Shown here in pieces: positions 6,570 through 9,382 of a DNA stretch of 9,382 bases. Position 1 is the first letter of the stretch, and every line of letters starts with the position of its first letter. Source of the DNA: Rhodobiaceae bacterium (lineage in GTDB: Bacteria; Pseudomonadota; Alphaproteobacteria; Micropepsales; Micropepsaceae); contig VFKO01000576.1 of the NCBI GenBank assembly GCA_009885515.1, forward strand, positions 1 through 9,382, in the 5' to 3' direction. Made by a program: the position numbers and the translations under genes. A model generated the notes under the pieces. It saw nothing but the letters and a program-made list of their open reading frames with translations. It searched no databases and was not told where the DNA came from.

Positions 6570-6744
6570 GGCCGTCAGTGTTCCATATTGAGAAGTCTGT
6601 GTTGTAAATCTAATTGGTCTTTCTGGTATTCCGAAAAGCTTATTTAACATTGTTCAGGTGAAATATGGTGCGAAAAAAATGTACCCGATATTGGGGGCGC
6701 AGATGACAGAGACAGGGCCGAAAAGGCCTCGTCTGGAGAACGCC
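6570..6744. promoter_or_regulatory. Divergent control region between the DUF3572-dinB unit and divK-pleD
   Basis: These 175 bases sit between two divergent transcription units and must hold promoters for at least one of them. The part from about 6584 to 6680 is markedly A+T-rich against its surroundings. It contains TTTAACAT at 6643-6650, a match to one half of a CtrA recognition site (TTAA-N7-TTAA type); the expected second half eleven bases upstream is GAAA, a poor match. No sigma-70 pair is convincing on either strand, and no alphaproteobacterial LexA box (GAAC-N7-GAAC or GTTC-N7-GTTC) is seen. Confidence 0.5.
6735..6738 (+). promoter_or_regulatory. Ribosome binding site of divK
   Basis: GGAG lies six bases ahead of ATG 6745. 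This decides the divK start against the upstream in-frame ATGs at 6658, 6679 and 6703, none of which has a comparable site. Confidence 0.6.
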
Positions 6745-7119
6745 ATGGATGCCAGTGCCAAGACCGTTCTGATCGTGGAGGACAATGAGCTCAATATGAA
6801 GCTCTTCCACGACTTGCTTGATGCGCATGGCTACCGGACGATCCAAACCAGGGACGGTTTGGAAGCGCTCGATCTGGCCCGCAAGCATTTTCCAGACCTT
6901 ATTCTGATGGATATTCAGTTGCCGGAAGTATCGGGGCTGGAAGTGACGAAGTGGCTCAAGGAAGACGAAAAGCTGAAAGCAATCCCCGTTATCGCGGTCA
7001 CCGCATTTGCGATGAAGGGCGATGAAGAGAAGATTCGCCAGGGTGGGTGCGAGGCGTATATTTCCAAACCCATCTCGGTGATGCATTTTCTCGAGACGAT
7101 CCGCCGGTTTTTGCACTAA
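6745..7119 (+). CDS. divK: Single-domain cell-cycle response regulator DivK
   Basis: A 124-residue receiver domain with no output domain. It carries the acidic pair Glu12-Asp13, phosphoacceptor Asp56 (LILMDIQLPE), Thr86 (AVTAFAM) and Lys108 (YISKPIS). The segments VEDNELNMKLFHDLL, ISGLEVTKWLKED-like (here VSGLEVTKWLKED) and GGCEAYISKPISVMHFLETI closely match Caulobacter DivK. In that system DivK is phosphorylated by the kinases DivJ and PleC and acts through DivL and CckA to lower CtrA activity during polar development. The start at 6745 gives the canonical length and has GGAG six bases upstream; a start at 6658 would add a basic 29-residue tail not seen in the family. The gene ends 12 bases before pleD, so the two form an operon. 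Confidence 0.95.
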   Translation: MDASAKTVLIVEDNELNMKLFHDLLDAHGYRTIQTRDGLEALDLARKHFPDLILMDIQLPEVSGLEVTKWLKEDEKLKAIPVIAVTAFAMKGDEEKIRQGGCEAYISKPISVMHFLETIRRFLH

Positions 7120-7131
7120 CGAGTTCATCCT

Positions 7132-8496
7132 ATGACCGCGCGCGTTCTCGTCGTCGACGACATTCCAGCCAACGTCAAGCTGCTCGAGGCCAAACTCGGC
7201 GCAGAATATTTTGACGTCGTGACCGCAGGTTCGGGCGAGCAAGCCTTGGCGCTGATCGACAAAGAAATGCCTGACATCGTTTTGCTTGACGTGATGATGC
7301 CGGGTATGGATGGCTTTGAGGTTTGCACCCGCATCAAAGCGAATCCTGCGACGGCGCATTTGCCTGTCGTTATGGTGACGGCGCTTGATCAGGTTGCGGA
7401 TCGCATTCAAGGGCTAGAGGCCGGTGCGGATGATTTTCTGACCAAGCCTGTCAACGATGTTGCCCTGTTCGCGCGCGTGCGAAGCCTGGTTCGTCTGAAG
7501 ACGATGGTGGACGAACTTCGTTTGCGTCAGGCAACGGGCGAAAGCATGGGCTTGGCTGAAACGGCAGACTTGCCATTCAGCGAGCCGCCTGGGCGGGGTC
7601 GTATTCTCATCGTTGAGGATCGCGAGCAAAGTTCACAACGGATTGTTGAGACGCTGAATGGCGAGCACGACATCGATCTGGTCCCGCACACGTCGGAAGC
7701 GATCATTCGGGCCAAGGGCAGTGAGTATGACCTCGTGATTTCGAGTCTTTCACTGGACAAGCAGGACGGGTTGCGATTTTGCGCGATGCTGCGCAGCCTC
7801 GACACGACCAGGCAAACGCCCATCTTGGCGATTGTTGATGAGGGCGATTTGAAGCGGTTGGTGCGGGCGCTCGACATTGGCGTCAACGACTATTTGATGT
7901 GGCCGATCGAGCGCAATGAGCTCATCGCGCGCGTGCGTACGCAGCTCAGGCGCAAGCGCTATTCGGACCGGCTGCGCCAATCGTTGCAGCTGAGCCTGGA
8001 AATGGCGGTGACCGATCAGCTGACGGGCTTGTTCAACCGGCGTTATATGTCCCGGCATTTGAATACCCTGATGGCGGACAGCGCGGGCAAGCAGGTTTCG
8101 TTCTTGTTGCTGGACGTCGATTTCTTCAAGCAGATCAACGACACCTATGGCCACGATGTCGGCGATGAAGTCCTGCGCGAGTTCGCGGGCCGGATCTCGG
8201 CGAATGTCCGTGGCATCGATCTGGCGTGCAGGTATGGTGGCGAAGAGTTCGTGGTGGTGATGCCGGACACGGATATGAGCTTTGCATACATGGTCGCAGA
8301 GCGGTTGCGTCAGTCGGTGGCCGATGCGCCTTTTGCCACCGGCTCGGCGCCGCGCCCTGTACCGGTGACTATTTCAATCGGCGTGGCGGCCAGCGCATGC
8401 GGAGAAACGCCAGAGGTTTTGCTCAAGCGCGCTGACCAGGCGCTCTATCGGGCGAAGCGTGATGGGCGCAATCGAGTTGTCGCGGACGCCGCTTAA
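7132..8496 (+). CDS. pleD: Response regulator / diguanylate cyclase PleD
   Basis: A 454-residue protein with REC-REC-GGDEF architecture. The first receiver (about 1-120) has Asp9-Asp10, phosphoacceptor Asp53 (IVLLDVMMPGMDG) and LTKP. The second (about 157-275) is degenerate: the expected phosphoacceptor segment reads LVISSLSLD, fitting the adaptor receiver of Caulobacter PleD. The C-terminal cyclase domain begins around DQLTGLFNRRYM and contains the active-site GGEEF (residues 369-373). RGID (360-363) lies five residues before it, the RxxD inhibitory site for cyclic di-GMP feedback. The enzyme condenses two GTP to cyclic di-GMP when dimerised by phosphorylation and in Caulobacter works at the developing pole. 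Length and spacing agree with Caulobacter PleD almost residue for residue. It follows divK by 12 bases and converges on rpmG with only eight bases between stops. Confidence 0.96.
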   Translation: MTARVLVVDDIPANVKLLEAKLGAEYFDVVTAGSGEQALALIDKEMPDIVLLDVMMPGMDGFEVCTRIKANPATAHLPVVMVTALDQVADRIQGLEAGADDFLTKPVNDVALFARVRSLVRLKTMVDELRLRQATGESMGLAETADLPFSEPPGRGRILIVEDREQSSQRIVETLNGEHDIDLVPHTSEAIIRAKGSEYDLVISSLSLDKQDGLRFCAMLRSLDTTRQTPILAIVDEGDLKRLVRALDIGVNDYLMWPIERNELIARVRTQLRRKRYSDRLRQSLQLSLEMAVTDQLTGLFNRRYMSRHLNTLMADSAGKQVSFLLLDVDFFKQINDTYGHDVGDEVLREFAGRISANVRGIDLACRYGGEEFVVVMPDTDMSFAYMVAERLRQSVADAPFATGSAPRPVPVTISIGVAASACGETPEVLLKRADQALYRAKRDGRNRVVADAA

Positions 8497-8504
8497 GCGC
8501 AGAT

Positions 8505-8672
8505 CTATTTTATTTTGCCTTCGGTATATTCGACGTGCTTGCGCACGACGGGATCGTATTTGCGGCACTTGAATTTGTCGGTCATCGTGCGTGAGTTCTT
8601 CTTGGCGACGTAGAAATGGCCGGTGCCTGCGGAAGAATTCAGACGGATTTTTATGGTTGTTGGTTTGGCCAT
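8505..8672 (-). CDS. rpmG: 50S ribosomal protein L33
   Basis: A short gene of 55 residues, starting MAKPTTIKIRLNSSAGTGHF and ending EYTEGKIK. The pattern YVAKKNSRT, KYDPVVRKHVEYTE is diagnostic of bacterial L33 in the large ribosomal subunit. It has only one cysteine, in FKCRKYDP, so it is the zinc-independent C-minus form. The ATG at 8672 has only a weak purine stretch upstream. It lies 54 bases after the MFS gene on the same strand and its stop is eight bases from the pleD stop on the opposite strand. The pleD-rpmG-MFS order is familiar from alphaproteobacteria. Confidence 0.95.
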   Translation of the reverse strand: MAKPTTIKIRLNSSAGTGHFYVAKKNSRTMTDKFKCRKYDPVVRKHVEYTEGKIK

Positions 8673-8726
8673 GACGGTCTCGGTTCGGACTTCTTGCGCA
8701 ATTGAATTGGGAGGGGTGCAAACTAC
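8673..8726 (-). promoter_or_regulatory. Short spacer upstream of rpmG
   Basis: The 54 bases between the MFS stop and rpmG could hold a promoter for rpmG or simply link the two in one transcript. On the minus strand it reads through CAATTCAATTG, an A+T-rich near-palindrome, but no confident -35/-10 pair or terminator is seen. Confidence 0.25.
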
Positions 8727-9380
8727 TCATCCGGCGTTTGAAGTCAATTGCTTGTTGGGGCGTGGAAAGGTCGCGGTGCGATAGGCAACGAAACCCAGGA
8801 AAAGCGCAGAAATGAGGCCCAAAACAACGGGTAAACCGTGCGGGTTCCACAAGTCGATGGCGATGCCGCCCAAGCCTGGACCGGCCAAAGTGCCAAGGGC
8901 GTAGAGAATTGAGAAGGCGGCATTGGCTGCTGCAAGCTGGCTACCGCGGAAGTTTGAGCCCAAATGCGTCAGGCCAAGCGCATAGATCGCGGCGACGAAC
9001 CCTCCCCAGATGAAGACGAGGGCAAGGGCCCAATAACTGACGCCGCCGGCGAACGGAAGCAGGGCGGCACCAACGACGCCAACACTGGCACACAAGATCA
9101 TGACGTGGCGGCGATCGGTCTTGTCGGCGAGCCAACCCAGCAACGGGACTAGCAACATGTTGCCGAGGCCCCAGGCGGTGATCAGCAAGGTCGCGGCATC
9201 TTCCTTTGAGCCCAAGCGCACCGCGTAAACGGTGAGAAAGCTTGCGGCACACATTTCCAATGCGCCGTAGGCAAGGCCGGCTGCGGCAGCGGACGGCGAA
9301 CTCCAAACGAATGAGAACATGGCACCGGCGCTTGCATGCTCGACGGGCGGGACGACGCGGCGGGCCGCGATCAGGGGCAG
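8727..9380 (-). CDS. Major facilitator superfamily transporter, C-terminal half (cut by window)
   Basis: The frame is open to the right edge of the window, so the N-terminal half lies outside. About 217 residues are visible, with six likely membrane segments corresponding to TM7-TM12. A loop GWLADKTDRRHVM between the second and third visible segments matches MFS motif A, normally found at TM2-3 and repeated at TM8-9. Glycine-rich helices (GTLAGPGLGGIAIDLW) and a short charged tail follow. The substrate cannot be predicted; drug or metabolite export are both possible, and the general look recalls YcaD-like MFS members. An internal ATG at 9320 would remove the charged segment before TM7 and is not a credible start for a full MFS protein. 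It lies upstream of rpmG on the same strand. Confidence 0.85.
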   Translation of the reverse strand: MPLIAARRVVPPVEHASAGAMFSFVWSSPSAAAAGLAYGALEMCAASFLTVYAVRLGSKEDAATLLITAWGLGNMLLVPLLGWLADKTDRRHVMILCASVGVVGAALLPFAGGVSYWALALVFIWGGFVAAIYALGLTHLGSNFRGSQLAAANAAFSILYALGTLAGPGLGGIAIDLWNPHGLPVVLGLISALFLGFVAYRTATFPRPNKQLTSNAG

Positions 9381-9382
9381 CA

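Noticed and set aside
6658..6744. Upstream in-frame ATGs for divK
   Set aside because: They add a basic tail not found in DivK, and the Shine-Dalgarno GGAG is placed for ATG 6745.
6570..6744. LexA box for SOS control of the dinB unit
   Set aside because: I looked for GAAC-N7-GAAC and GTTC-N7-GTTC; isolated GTTC words exist near 6580 and 6652 but neither has a partner at the right distance.
7612..7990. Loss-of-function second receiver in PleD
   Set aside because: The missing phosphoacceptor Asp is normal for PleD, where the second receiver is a degenerate dimerisation adaptor.

Overview
The window is a piece of a moderately G+C-rich chromosome of an alphaproteobacterium. The strongest evidence is the divK-pleD pair, which encodes the Caulobacter-type cell-cycle response regulator and its diguanylate cyclase partner. 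It is followed by rpmG and a major facilitator gene, an order I recall from many Caulobacter- and rhizobia-like genomes. The DinB with an N-terminal four-cysteine finger and the DUF3572 gene point the same way. I cannot assign a genus from the sequence alone.

Layout: (1) About 1-1912, plus strand: a two-gene agmatine-to-putrescine operon. The agmatine deiminase (5' end cut by the window edge) overlaps N-carbamoylputrescine amidase by four bases (ATGA). (2) 2076-4027, plus strand: two membrane proteins with bacterial PH (bPH_2/DUF304) domains, a YdbS-like and a YdbT-like protein, also joined by an ATGA overlap. (3) 4028-4421: a gene-free stretch holding a structured-RNA-like segment that may be a group II intron remnant, then a strong 135-base imperfect inverted repeat of a REP/MITE-like type. 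(4) 6569 down to 4422, minus strand: a tightly packed unit of DUF3572, a HAD-type phosphatase and DNA polymerase IV (dinB). (5) 6745-8496, plus strand: divK and pleD, read divergently from unit 4 across a shared control region. (6) 9380 down to 8505, minus strand: the C-terminal half of an MFS transporter (cut by the right window edge) and ribosomal protein L33, convergent with pleD and only eight bases from it.

Gene logic: aguA and aguB convert agmatine to N-carbamoylputrescine and then to putrescine, CO2 and ammonia. DivK and PleD belong to the polar-differentiation phosphorelay; PleD makes cyclic di-GMP and keeps both its catalytic GGEEF and its inhibitory RxxD site. DinB is an error-prone translesion polymerase; the two small proteins ahead of it have no established role in that process.

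Most of the window is ordinary core chromosome. The parts least explained by known genes are the 4028-4315 intergenic elements and the HAD/DUF3572 pair coupled to dinB.
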